Source: Stercorarius parasiticus (Eukaryota > Chordata > Aves > Charadriiformes > Stercorariidae). Taken from it: DNA of 64,000 nucleotides. Below, one piece after another: positions 25,401 through 38,045 of this stretch. Location: the NCBI GenBank assembly GCA_013396915.1, contig VWZL01002060.1:124001-188000 (forward strand), written 5' to 3'. The notes under the pieces are model-generated. The model worked only from the letters and a program-made list of their open reading frames with translations. It had not been told where the DNA came from and ran no database searches. Within the stretch, counting starts at the first letter, position 1. Every line of letters begins with the position of its first letter. A program made the position numbers and the translations under genes.

Positions 25401-28096
25401 AATTTTGCCTGTTGCTTCAATGCTGTGTTATTTCACTTCGAAGCTTTCCAGGTTGTTATGAAAGTCCTTTTCTGTTTGAATGAGTGTAACCATTTGATCA
25501 GAGTGCCTCCACGTCGCGCCTGAGGGGGATCCGACCGTATCATAATGAATTCTCATACTGTGGCATATATGGATTTAACATTTATTATCCACCTTGCTGC
25601 AAAGCCCCTTCCTCCTGAAGCAAACACCAGCTATTTAATTGATTTTAGTGCACCACAGCGTAAATTACTAGGTACTGAGAGATGCAGAACTAAATGTAAA
25701 AGACTCATTCAGTGACTACGCGAACATCAAGTAAGCGGCAATGAAACTTCTGGGCAAGGCATGAAAGGAAGGAGATGGTTATCCAAAGCCAACAAAATGG
25801 AGAGAAAATTGCTAGAGCTCTAAATAGCCACCTGCCTGCTGTTTGGAGAGAAAGGCCTCGCTCCTGCTCTCAGGGAAGCAGTGATATTATACAGGATTAC
25901 TGGCAGATATATATTGCTGCCCTGTGAATTGCCTACACCAGACCAAGCTACACAATATGGGCACATACGCCCCCGTGCCCATCTGCAACAGGGAGCCTTA
26001 ACTGGGGATTTAGCGAGGGAACTGCTGGTGGGCTGAAGGAAGAAACTTAAGTTGATGATGCCAAAATTCGCTGTAAAAAAACAACCAAGGCACATACTCT
26101 CACCTTAAGGATTTGGTACCGGCCCTTGCTGGGGACCAGACATTATAGCAAATAACCCTCACAAAGTCCTTTTTTACTGCACTCACCAGTATAGGAAAAT
26201 AGTCAGATACTCTTGTCTGATTTATGAGCCCTTCAAATCTTTCTGTAACTTTAAAGAATAATACATTAGAACAAGGTTTATTTGGAATTTTGGCCAAACC
26301 TCTTGTTTTCCTTATTGACAATAGCAGCTTTGCAACAATCAATATCTTAGAGAAAAAATCCATTTTCATCTGAACTGTTCACATTTCTGTAAAACCAAAC
26401 AACATTATAATGCTGTCTATTCATTGAAAACGTGGAAATGTTTCTCCATTATCTCTTTATTCCCAAGGCTACAGGGGGAAAAAAAATCACTCTCCATCAC
26501 ACGTAGCACAGCACTTTGATTAAAAAAAACAACCCTCAGTGCTCCCTTGCTAATGAGTCCATTATGGGACACATCAGACTAAGCTAACAACGAGTGCAAG
26601 CTCAGGAGCAAGGATGTTGACAATTGTCTACACCCGTTGAAGGTGACCGCCTATAAGTGCTTTTGGAAATCTTCATGAGAAAGTCTTTTATACTCCCCAA
26701 GATGCAGAAGATTCTCACCATTCCTGTGCTGTTGTAGGAAGGGTAGACTGATGCCCACAGGCTGTAAAATGCCTGCTCCTAGCCATGGCTGAAGCCTTTA
26801 CACAGAAAACAGCACAAGGAAACAACAGGGCTGCTGTTCAGTGCCGTTCCTAGGAGAAGGTGCTGTGTTTGGAGGGGACATGGGGATAGGAGCTACTGGA
26901 AGTCCTTCCATGTCCAGAAAAAAAAGCAGAAGAAAACCCAAGGTGCTAAGGGCAGCTAGTACCATCCAATGAGCACATATCAACACTTTGGGGATCATAC
27001 ACAATCCACACAATTACAGGTGTCTAAAAGTCATCCTGAAGAATCACTCTGTGGTCTATTAATCTGTTACCAGCAAATGTGCCCGTGCCCTGATCTCTAC
27101 CCCGACATTAATAATTTCTAGTCTCCTTATAACCTCTCGGCTACTGGAAAAGGGGACATACTCCTTCCTATTGAACACTCACCAGCACAACCCAACTGAT
27201 GCAATAACCTTTTTTCTCCAAAGAAAAAGATGTGAAATTGATGCTGGATTAACAGCTACTACCAGGTTCCCAGGGGCACGATGCCAGGGGTCAGTTTATT
27301 ATGTGGTCAGCAGCTTGCAAAACTTTAGTGGGAAAGTACCAAAGTACAGTGAGATTAAGTCCTTTAGTCTTTTAACAGGGTGACCTGCGTTGTTCAGTCA
27401 ATGCGCTTCGAAGATTTTGATAAGGCATGATTATTTTTTAAGATATCTTTTTTTTTGAGCTATACTGATAAACCATGCCCTGACTGCGTTAAGCGCTAGA
27501 AACAGGCTGGAACCAAAACCTGTATAGCACATGCCCAAATAATAAGGGCGATTTCAAAATCTAACATGCCAGCTCTGCAGTTTGGGCCCACGTCTGCAAT
27601 ATGTCCATATAGAAGGCTGTGATAGGCCCAGGATCCATTTTCCTGAGCGCTTCTCCCACGATCATGGTCTGATGCTCCCAGTCGTGTCGCACATGCTCAA
27701 CCCTGTTGCTGCTGTCCCACTTTGCTTTCCACATTCACCAGCTGGATCCAACCCTGGAGAGCTGTGCCTTCTCCAGCACCCTCGCCCCAGTTCAAAAAAC
27801 TCTTGTCCATAGAAGCAGCAAAAGGCTTTTTTCAACCACAGGGCACAGTTACTGAGGTTTCTTGTTCCGCTGCAGACTCCTGAAGGCTGCTTTGCCCAAA
27901 TCACTGATGCTTCAACCCACAAATTGTGAGGAAATTAAGTCCTGCCTAACTAGAGCCCCTAAGTCTCTGCTCAGCTGCGTCAAAGTTCAAGCAAAGCTCC
28001 CTTGGCACCTCACAGGCTCCTTCCTGGCATGCCTGGATTTGTATCAGCCTTCCTGGTGCTGTAATTCTTAAGGAGTATTTGCGCCAAAAAAACCCC

Positions 28097-28112
28097 AACA
28101 AACAAACAAACA
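28097..28112. repeat. (CAAA)n microsatellite
   Basis: Four consecutive AAAC units, preceded by an A/C-rich stretch from 28085. It is short and probably of low variability. Confidence 0.85.
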
Positions 28113-28522
28113 ATTTATCCAATAACTGATTAATCTAAAATTCATGTGTATTTGCTTGACCAGGAATTGGGAACAGGTCTTTCCCTGGTCCATCCATTAA
28201 GTATCCTAGTCAATAAGCCCCATGAGATCCACCTGCCACACACATCTACCACACATCTTATTCCTGTGCAGCACGAGGAGGTGCTGGAAGCATGGGATCC
28301 AAGGCTTTCAACATAGACCCAGGGTATTTTCAAAGGGTGACGGGCGCTACTTTGGGCTGGCCCTTTTAAGATCCCTCATCCGAGCCATGAGTATTGGAAA
28401 TAAAGAAGACCAGAGTTACGGGTGTGATCTCCCATCCCGTACCATGAACCAAACTGAATCCCCTGTCCCACAGTCATCAGCTCCAGTGCTCTTCATTACT
28501 GGTGTTATTTCTCCTGTTACCA

Positions 28523-28550
28523 TTACTGTTATTAATAATAATGATAATAA
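28523..28550. repeat. (AAT)n-like microsatellite
   Basis: Imperfect ATT/AAT run reading ATTACTGTTATT then AATAATAATGATAATAA, with interruptions. Confidence 0.8.
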
Positions 28551-29189
28551 CACCATCCACAGAAAAAGGTGATGCTGAGGGGCTTCTCTCAGGTGCTTGG
28601 ATATTTTCTGCTTCTAAAGAATGCATCTTGCTTTTATCGTTCATATAAATCCCATTGTGAATGCAGAGATATTTCCTTCTGTCTTCGGCACAATGCTTTA
28701 CAGGCATAAAAAAATAAGTATGGGAATAAATCTAATCGAAGGAATGCAGTGCGGCAGATCTATGTTTTGCTTTAATTAGCATCCTGATGTGATAGCAGCT
28801 TGGCGTGCGTATCGCTGTTTTGTAACACAGTGCGTCCTTGCTAGGCTCCTTAAGGAACCTGGCAAACACGGCACTTCCCTCCATTGTCTGTTGTTTTTCT
28901 TGGAGCCTGAATATTTTCATTGAAATGTCACTTGCGCACCCCATCCATGCTCGGCTGCTCTCAGAGTGCGCTCAGGCATTGGGCTTTGAAAAAACAACGG
29001 GAATTCAGCACTTAATCACGACTTGGCGCTTTGCTTACTTATTTGCAAAACATAGAGGTGAAAGGCAAGATCGCAATTAAATAATAATAAAAACTGCTGC
29101 AGATTTTACGGCAGATAGGTACCTGCCTGTTGGAGCTGCCCACCAAGCCGTTACAGGGCTATAAGGCACTTGCGTGTGGCAGGGGAGAG

Positions 29190-29663
29190 CAGATATCGAG
29201 GTGCTGGAGTGAGTGCAGAGGAGGGCAACGAAGCTGGTGAAGGGCCTGGAGAATAAATCTTATGAGGAGTGATTGAAGGAGCTGGGAGTGTTTAGTTTGA
29301 GGAAGAGGAGGCTGAGGGGAGACCTCATCACTCTCTACAACTACTTGAAAGGACATTGTAGAGAGGTTGGTGCTGGTCTCTTCTCACAGGTAATTAGCGA
29401 TAGAACAAGAGGGAATGGCTTCAAGCTGCAAGAGGGTAGGTTTAGACTGGACATTAGGAAAAAATTCTTCACAGAAGGCGTGGTCAGACACTGGAATAGG
29501 CTGCCCAGGGAGGTGGTGGAGTCACCATCCCTGAATGTGTTTAAGGGTCGTTTTAGATGTGGTGTTAGGGGAGAACTTTGTAGAGTGGGGTTGATGGTTG
29601 GACTCGATGATCCCAAGGGTCTTTTCCAACCTAAATGATTCTGTGATTCTGTGATTCTATGAT
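29190..29663 (+). mobile_element. CR1 LINE 3' fragment, young-looking copy
   Basis: Sense CR1 from the end of the reverse transcriptase domain to the tail. It contains AGATATCGAGGTGCTGGAG, then a segment translating as [38 protein letters not shown] and [17 protein letters not shown], and a 3' UTR ending in GTGATTCTGTGATTCTATGAT. The frame is almost intact; a TGA at 29270-29272 replaces the CGA Arg codon found in the sister copy at 50958-51419. The two copies differ at roughly 2 percent of positions by eye. It is antisense to CAMK1D. Confidence 0.96.
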
Positions 29664-30377
29664 GAACAGCAGGGATGGGGACATGGGGACTCTGAGCCTC
29701 CAAACTTCTGGGCAGGGCTCTCCTTGGTAAGTGACTTGCACCAAGCAGGAAGGAGCTCCCGTCATCTTGGCTTTTCTGTGATGGAAATCATCTGAATAAT
29801 TCAGCAGAGTTAAGATGCCAAGATGGAAAAACCACGAAGTCAGGGGGTTTAGCCTCAGTTTGGGCTGACCTTTTTGCAAAGGTAGGGAGAAGTATTTCAG
29901 GGTTAGTTGAACCGGGCTGTTCACCCTAAAAGCGTGTTCTCAGCAGAGACGTCAAAGCCTCAAAAGACCTCACACAGGGGAAATACTCCGGTTTCTGTGG
30001 AGAATCAGTAGTACCAGCTGATGGGATGCGGGTAAAGCAGCCCTCCTACTGAGAGGATCAGACCCGCTCCTCAGGAGCACAGCCCCCCAAAGAGGTGGAA
30101 AGCTATATCAGCCTGGCAGTAGGGTTTTCACTCTCTCTAACTAGATCCTGGTATTAATAGGAATTCCTCTGGATTTGGCACTGCTCTTGACGGCGAAAAA
30201 AAAGTGCAGAGAAACTCAGAGGTGGGTGTTCACGTTCTATCATCACTTACCTAGCAACATGCTTTCCACAGCCTGCTTCTGAAACCTTTCCCCATTTGAA
30301 CAGTCTCATTACCTTCAGGAGGAATTAGAGGTTTAAAACTTACAGCGTAGCAGCTTAAAATTGCAGCCTGGAAGACT
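29664..30377. other. Short intronic stretch between a young and an old CR1
   Basis: No gene, RNA or repeat recognised in about 700 bp. Confidence 0.6.
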
Positions 30378-30572
30378 TAGTTATTAGGAAATGGTCCACA
30401 CCCGTAAGATCGGTAAGCAATGGCGTTGATTCCCTGGGGAGCATGCAACTGGGGATTTTTAAGAACAGGTTAGAAAAACATCTGCTAAAGCTGATCAGAC
30501 AGTACAGGCAGCATATCCTGCCCTGGGACAGGCAGATGAATTCCATAAGTTTTGGAGGTGCCTTTTAGACCT
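30378..30572 (+). mobile_element. Ancient CR1-like LINE remnant
   Basis: GATTCCCTGGGGAGCATGC, then GGGGATTTTTAAGAACAGGTTAG and AAAACATCTGC, and further on CCTGCCCTGGGACAGGCAG. Translated, the middle reads SLGSMQLGIFKNRLEKHL, which matches the FK.RL..HL motif at the ORF2 C-terminus of old CR1/L3-type LINEs, followed by the expected 3' UTR-like segment. The ATTCTATG tail is lost. It is far more diverged than the other CR1s here, so it predates them. Confidence 0.6.
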
Positions 30573-33500
30573 ATTTTTAGCCTGTTTTCCAAAGGCTGTG
30601 AGGCAATGGCTCTCCATCCCAGTTTGCCAGCCCTTGGTAACTTCTGACCCACCAGGTGGACTTCAACCAACGTTGGCAGAAGAGTAGAGATATCAAAAAT
30701 ATTAAGTTCCTACATATTTTAAGCAAATATGGACGAATAAAGGAGAACGTGGAAATTAATGTCTTCATTGATTTTTAACATGGCCCCACATCCTTTCAGA
30801 GAGGCAATGGCCCCAGCTCCTGTGGCTGTGAGTAGTGCGTGGTGCACACAAATCTGCAGGGAACCAAACTTCGCTGCTTCACGCTTCAGTGCAGGAGAAC
30901 AATATGAATGAAGCCGGAGCTGAGCTTTGGGAATCTGCTCTGACCGGCCCAGGCAGCACGTTCAGAAACAGTGTTTGCCAAAGGCCCCGTAACACTCAGA
31001 CGGAAAAGACGTGTTTATGTAAATCCATTTTTACGCATGATTTTCCAGCATGCAGAAAACAAATCATCGATATCCAAGGAGGCCGATTATGCCAAGGAGA
31101 TATAAGTATCTGACGGTACTAACAATGACAGGTCATCTGGATATTTCCCTATCCTGATGAGATGAAGCAAGGCAGATGAAGCTTAGAAGATACCGTAGGG
31201 CAATTCTTGCCAAGTGGCCCCAATAGCAACCAAAAATCCTGTACTTGCTCATTAACAAAGTTTACTAACATACCAAGACACAGTTCAATAGAACTTCTAT
31301 TTCTGAAAGTGCTTTATTTCTCCCTGTCTTGTACAATCCTCTGGGGAAATCTCACCCAGCATCCATAAGGAGGGAAACTTTCAGAATATTTTAGTGTTTA
31401 CCTTTGTTGCCTGTGCAGGTCTTAACAGTACTATAGGAAATCCAAGTTTGGAGGAGCAGGTGTTTTCTTGGTTTGAAAGCACATCATCCTAATGGAAATA
31501 TGACAAAATCTAAATGCTTTACAGTACTTTTCTCTACTGCCTGCAAAATTTTAGCAGAATCATCATAGGAGAGGCAGCAATCATCCTACATCTGTATTCT
31601 GCTTTGCAGCTGTGCCGGTAACTCCAAAGCTGAGCAATACCGCTTGGAGCAAAAGTCAGCCTGGAGTTGTCCATGACCTTGCCAAACTAAGAGTCACTGG
31701 GTTGGAATATCCTGTATTTTGGGAAAATAAGTAAAGAAAAAATGGCCCCATCATTTCTAAGGAACAAGTTAATGCTTTGAGACAGCACATGAAATTCTGA
31801 GTTGTCAAACCTGGCGTTCTCCAAGCTGGACTTCTGGTCTGCCTTGCACTAAGAGGATTGTGACAGTTCGAACAGTTTTACGATGGCTTGTACACAATGT
31901 ATGTAAAAACAAGGTGGTGAAACCAAAGCCAAAGATCAGATTTCCCCATGAACGTGCCAGGAAACACACAGGACAGATTCACCAACAGCTATATAACCCT
32001 GGGAAGAGGTCCCAGAGGGACTGGTAGGAATTAATTGTCAAGGAGACATGAGCAGCCGCCCCTTCACCTCCCTTCCTACCAACTCCAGTAGGGACACTGC
32101 CACCTGTGCTTGCCCATATCTTTGACAGAATAAACAAGGTGCAATATTTATCCTTTAAGTTGTCCTGCTAACAAGCATGGCTTTCAAGTAAAGTGGATGT
32201 ACCAGAGGGCAAACATAAATAGGGAGGCTCAGTCTACCTCCAGAAACCTCCTTCTACAGAGGTGCTGTGAGATGCTCAGGGGTTCTAATGTGGATTGTCC
32301 ACAAGATTGCAAGGAATGGCAATGAAAATACCATCCATGCAACATAAAATCTCCCTTGGGAAACATTAGGTAGTGCCCACTTAGCAAGTAATGAGCCAGT
32401 GAGAAGGGCATATGGATTTGAGATTTGTTGTGCCCATGATACTGATCTTTAAGTGGCCCTAATTTTACACACACACCTCTTTTTTCCTTTTTTTTATCTA
32501 AATGCTGCTTCCTGAAAGCTGCTTGATCAGAACCCCTCTACTTCATATCAAACCCCAGTTTTAGATGTAGGCAACTATTGTCATGTTTAGGAGAAATACT
32601 CAAAAATCAGAAGCCAAAAAGCCCACCAGGAATCTAATAATAAATAGGGCAGAGACGTAAACAAACAGATACCTCATGCCGTGCAATGGTTCACAGCTAT
32701 TGTATCAACAAGTTGGTGTTACCCTGGAAACGAGATTATCTGTGCATGCCTTCTCCCAGACGGAAGCTGGGAAAGGAGGCATGCAGAATTAATTCTGAAT
32801 CTTCTCTACTTTGCAGAGTTGCCGCCCAACTATTGATGCCAATCAATCCCAATCCCAACTACTGATGAAAATTCAAAGGCAGCACAGAGGTTGCACCATC
32901 CTTAATGCAAGGTCCTCAGCGCCAAGGGTGAGTACCTGGCCACCTTGTACTCTCCACCTTGGGTGGGGTAACACAACCCATTTCCAAGAAAGCTCAGAAA
33001 GGTTATTCCCTGGAAATAGCCTGTGCAGAGCAGAGGACAACACGGCTTTGTCTGATTCGCAGCAGCCAGGAGGGCCAACAGCAACGGCTTGGCACAACAT
33101 CAAAAGACTTTAATAAAATTAAGCTTAAGCTAACGTGTTCTATCCTACAGCTGAGGCAGATTAAGAGCACGCACGCACACAAGGTTCGTCACACGGGCTC
33201 TCTGCGCGAGTGGGAGTTTGTTATGGTGCTGTCCCTTGACTGCACTCAAGTGTGTGCCCATATTCAAATAAAATGACCCTGTAGCTTTTGAGGATTTTTC
33301 TCAGTCGGAATGATAAAAAACATCAACCCTGCTCCTCGGCGGGGCTGGGGAGCGCTCAGAGCTGCTGCCCTGAACGCTGTGGATGGGTTCCCAGCTGCTG
33401 ACTTCTGCCAGGCACCTCACCCTGGTGGGCATCAGCAAAGCTGTGTCCTTCTGGAACAGCTAAAGGCTTGGCCCTTGAAAAATTAGTTGGCTGGGTTTAC

Positions 33501-34765
33501 AAATACATCTACAACAAAAAGGATAATTTCCTACTAAGTGTAGAATTGTGAGCAAGCAGAAATTTATACTATATATTCAGTGTCACCTATGATTACAGAC
33601 CAACATTTCAGATAACCCAGTGATCCGGATGTAAGAAATTTAGAAACGTGAGGGTTACACTACATTAACCAAGCTAGTAATAAGTAGGAGTAATATTGAT
33701 ATTTTTTTTTTCTAAAGAGATTAAACAAAAATAAGGATTTGTAAAACAGCTGGTCACAAAATTGGTCCTTCCCACAACCTAGGTGGTTTGTTGGAATTTC
33801 TACGACACTGATGCTCCTATGCAAGTCCTTTTGCAGCACTCTGGGATGAAATGTAAGGCTACAAAACCAGATTAAAAATGTACTGGGCACTATTCTTCCC
33901 ACACTGCCAGCAGAACAACTTCTAATCACACCTCCATGCCTGGACGTTACCAACAGGCAAGGGACCGACATGGTCTCCCAGGGCTTCCCATGGGGTATTT
34001 AATCCCAGAGCTGCCTTTTTCAGATCCTCCAAACTTCCCTGTGGCACATCTGGCTCTTCGTAGCTGTGTTTTGTCCCTCTGCCCTGTCTGCTCTGCTCTT
34101 GTTTGAAAAAGAGAGAAACTAGAGATGGTAAGAAGACAATGTCAAATAATGTTTTTTAATTGATTTCAGAAAGAGGGGGAGGGGGGAAAAGTAGTATGAG
34201 CATCATTTCCCTCCTCCCTGCCAGGTGCATGTGATGGGAGGACCAGGTCAGCCACAGCATACCATGTACCTGATGGGATCCTGATCTTCTCAGGCTCAGA
34301 GGGAGAAAACGGGGAAGAAAGGGGGCTCTGGTGAGAGAGACATGTCAAGAATGATACGAGCTACCACTGCTGCTGAGACAAGGACGATGCTTTCTTGCAA
34401 ATTCGGCACCCATGCACATGGTGGCATCTCGGGTCACCTCTCACTCAGTACAGACCAGGTATATGTTGAGTCACAGAGAACTAAACTGTGGCAACTCCTT
34501 ATATATGGAGACAGTTCTGATCCCTTTAACATCTCCTTTTCACTCTGGTTTGATTTGGGTGAGACTATTCACAAAATACCTTCGTTCCCAACTTCACAAC
34601 AGCCCAGCCCATCACGCCTGGAGATGCATTTTTAACCACCTGCCGAAGATTTTGCAGACTGCAGCACAGAAGACAAATACCTCCCACGTATCCCATCTTT
34701 TAGCTTAAAGAACAAAAGCAGAACAAGAAGAGCTGACAATTTTGACACAGAAACGTCATTGGGTT
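30573..34765. other. Intronic sequence just downstream of the CAMK1D exon
   Basis: No CR1 or other exon recognised in about 4.2 kb. Contains a short T-rich tract at 33701-33711 and a G/A-rich tract near 34166-34190. The expected following kinase exon (GGELFDR...HRDLKPEN) was looked for on the minus strand here and further left, and was not seen. Confidence 0.6.
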
Positions 34766-34921
<156 letters not shown>

Positions 34922-36566
34922 CTATTTTTAGTTAGACACTACTTGTCAGTCTTTATTCAACATCACAAAATATAATATTGATCAAAGTAAACAGTCAGGA
35001 GTGCTTCACGGAGCAGAAGACTGTTATTACTCGCAGAAAATTCCTTCAGTCCTCTCTGAAGTCAAAATATTTAAGGGTTAAGTATCTGGGGCATTAGAGG
35101 TTTACACTTCCCATGTCAGATGCATGAAGATGGTCGGTTGGAGGTTCAAGCCTCAGGACAGCAGCAAAGCAGGGTGCGAGGGGGTGATGGAGACAGAGTG
35201 TGGGGTGGCAAGGGGAAGGCAGGGATTTGCCCCCGCGCAGAGGCTGGCACAGGTAGGCAGCTGCTGTACGACAGCCCCACGCTCGTTCCCACCAAATTCA
35301 CCCCGCTCCTATGTCACACCTGGTCTGGACACCTGAATTTCCCTGCAGCGTTGTTAAGCACCGCGCGCTTTCTGTGCAACAGCTCCAAGCATCTTCACGG
35401 GTTTGCTACACCTTCACCATTCCCACCGATCATTCCCACTACGCCTCTTGTCAAAATGCTAGCTTTACAGAGAAAAATCGTCCCTACAAGCATACATCTA
35501 ATTAACTAGTAGAGCAATGCCTCTCTGGGCTTGCTCCTTAAATGCTTACAAATAATTTCCAAAGGATACATTTAACTTGTGCAAACCCTAAAGAGACTAC
35601 CAGTACAACGCCAGGGGCAGAATATTAATTACACCAATTGCAGACAATCATTTTAAGAGCAAGAGAAAGCAGAGACCACTCATTAACCAGCAGATGGACA
35701 CATTCAGAAAGAAAGTAAAAGTGCATCATCAGCAAATGCAAAACTCTACATATTTCAAGGTGCAAGTAGCTTAATTAAGATGCTTAATCATGTGTCAGGT
35801 CGTCATCCTCAACGGTCTCAAGCACCCTAACGTCTGCGTGAAGATGCTGAGAGCAGAAGGTCCCCTGTGCCCGGCAGGATCTTTCCCGTAAGAACGCAGA
35901 CTAATCCAATTTCCTATGAATTCACTGGAAAGGTTATGACTGATCTGAATTTATGCCCATAATCAGTCATCAAAAGCTGCATTCATGTAAGAACCTTCAC
36001 ACACAGGAAATTTAACATCAACAATAAGTGAACTCAAATATAACGCGCTACAGGATGTCAGAGAAACAAATACTTAAGTAAGCTCCTCACTCTACATAAA
36101 TATCTGGAAAATCCCATGATATTTCAGCAAAATTTCCAGGTCGACTGAATCACAATTTAAGTTCTTGATAGCGACAACAGGAAACCAATACACCACCCAC
36201 TTGGCTTTACACAGCACATCTTTGGAAACCTTCATTTTGCTGTGCAGGTCTAGTACCTGGTCCCTTAAGGGTTACAGTTAGGGCAAGGGCAGCTTTGCCT
36301 AAGTAGTTATTAGTTGAAGGTACACTAGGATTCCAAATGACATTTCAAGCAAATTGTCACTTTTAATGGAAATTATTAGATGCATTTATACATTTTCCTT
36401 TGTGCACAGGCACATCCACATGATCATTTGTTTACCTCATGCCATCATGATCAAGAAGGCGGCTTTAACACAAATAGTCTGCCATAAGGTTATCTGTTTA
36501 AAGCCTCCAACTTAGTCTGCTGGTATGGTTTTTACCATGCACATATTAATGCTTCGCATTTCTATT

Positions 36567-36591
36567 TTGGAGAACCTCAGAGGTTCTCCAA
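36567..36591. other. Perfect 11-bp hairpin with 3-nt loop
   Basis: TTGGAGAACCT, loop CAG, AGGTTCTCCAA: an uninterrupted inverted repeat. It lies 1.7 kb upstream of the exon in transcription direction. The role is unknown. It could be a small self-complementary duplication or a chance palindrome; the stem is too short for a typical microRNA precursor. Confidence 0.85.
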
Positions 36592-36635
36592 ACCCACCTA
36601 ACCCCCTCTGAGACAGCTGCCAGCACACCTGACTG

Positions 36636-36825
36636 TCGCCCACGCCGCTAACGGGTGGGTTACCCACAAAGATGATCAGCTGGGGAGGCAGAGGCCAGAA
36701 AAGAGCTCATCAGCCATGCAACGCCGCACCCTGAGGGCTGCCGCGGGACCCTCTCCCCTTTCTGATTTGCAAACCAAATGGGCACCGCGCTGCTGCACTC
36801 TCTGAAGGCGGATAAACTTGCTCGG
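36636..36825. promoter_or_regulatory. CpG-richer intronic patch upstream of the exon
   Basis: Twelve CpG dinucleotides in about 190 bp (two clusters, 36636-36653 and 36722-36822) with above-average GC content, against CpG-poor surroundings. It lies 1.8-2.0 kb upstream of the CAMK1D exon on the transcribed strand. An internal promoter or enhancer is conceivable, but no core promoter element or first exon is visible. Confidence 0.3.
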
Positions 36826-37975
36826 TTTTAAAGAGAAGTGGGGAGAAAGAGTTTAGTCCTACCACTGTGGGGTCCACTCTGCCCCTCTCTGAAACCAGAT
36901 GCAGGACGTGAGCACGTGGGATTCACGGAGACAGTGAATATAAAGGGAAACCTGGAAAAAGGCAGCAGCAGAAGCTGAATCACTCCCAAAGTACAAAGGG
37001 AGCCATCCCCATAGGGATGAGGGTACTTGGAAGGAGACATCCCTTTGGGAGGTGATGCCTGTGCACACCAGCCACCCCAACTGCCGGTGGCCACTGCACT
37101 CAAGGGGCTTGCTGAGATGGGAAAGAGGCATTTTTTCTCTCTTTGCCTCAGCCCCCTGCAAGACCTGCAGGGCCTTAATCGTGGAGTTACGCAGTGTTCT
37201 ATATTCCCAGTGAAGCCCACATCGCATACATGTGAATCAAGCAGCTTGACCCACACAGCATTTCTCTACTCAGATGGACTCTCGAATGACAAGTTATTTA
37301 AAGGAAAATGGAAATCGAAATAAAAAAACAAACCCAACAAATCGATGGAAATCACTTGGGGAGAAACCTATGGTTTAGATCAGTCTGCAGATTGCGTTCC
37401 TGAAGCTGGACCAGAGCAGCCGTGGGCTTCCCAGCAGAGGTCACTGCAGCCAGCAGCAATTCCTGCGGTCCTTTCTTCACTTTAAAGCATGGGTGAGGGA
37501 TCACCTGCAGCCCTGATGCACAATAATTAACCTTTCAAGGCTGAACATCACAGTAACGCGCTGGGAATGTGGTATCCTCACAGCACTTTATCGGTACCAC
37601 AAAGATCAACAGGGACTGGGACAAGTTTGTCCCACCCCTCAGAGAGCAGATCGGGGGTGCCAGACATGCAGGTAACAGCCAAAGAGACGCTTCTGGCTTG
37701 CACAGATGCTCGGGTACATCAAGAGCCAAGGAAAGCACTGTGTAGCAGCAGCTACTTGATGGTCACGGATCAGGAGGGATTTGGGAATGGCTTAATTAAC
37801 TCCGCTTTTATCCCCCTCTAGAAGCACCGAGTGAATCTCAAAGGTTCAGAGGATTCATTCTGCTAAGCCTCCAAATGCCTCCATGCTGCCCCACCGGTGA
37901 TCTCGCTTAGCAGAAATACTCACCGGACTATCTGATCTCCTCAGGACCTGCCAGGATTTATTTTTTTAAAAGGTG

Positions 37976-38045
37976 TTGCTCTCATTTTACAAAAGGGGAG
38001 GCGGCATGCAGAAAAGCTAAAAGTTTTTCTGTAATCACAGGAAAG
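37976..38045 (-). mobile_element. Possible MIR SINE remnant (antisense)
   Basis: The + strand reads GCTCTCATTTTACAAAAGGG, then GAGGCGGCATGCAGAAAAGC and TCTGTAATCACAG. This parallels the reverse complement of the MIR second half (CCCATTTTACAGATGAGG...GGCACAGAGAGGTTAAG...GGTCACACAG). It is strongly diverged, with no boundaries visible. Confidence 0.4.

Larger units (their letters stand above)
22435..29189. other. Intronic sequence between two CR1 fragments
   Basis: About 6.7 kb with no recognised exon, RNA gene or transposon. Contains a CTGCTCCTGC-type short repeat near 23123-23150, a (CAAA)n run (28097-28112) and an (AAT)n-like run (28523-28550). Confidence 0.6.

Noticed and set aside
28097..28112. 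Regular short repeats as a CRISPR-like array
   Set aside because: They are simple CAAA units without spacers; the genome is vertebrate.
36828..37256. 142-codon minus-strand frame beside the CpG patch
   Set aside because: Begins with GTG and shows no known family. Proximity to the CpG-rich patch was considered, but no donor site or coding signature supports an alternative first exon.
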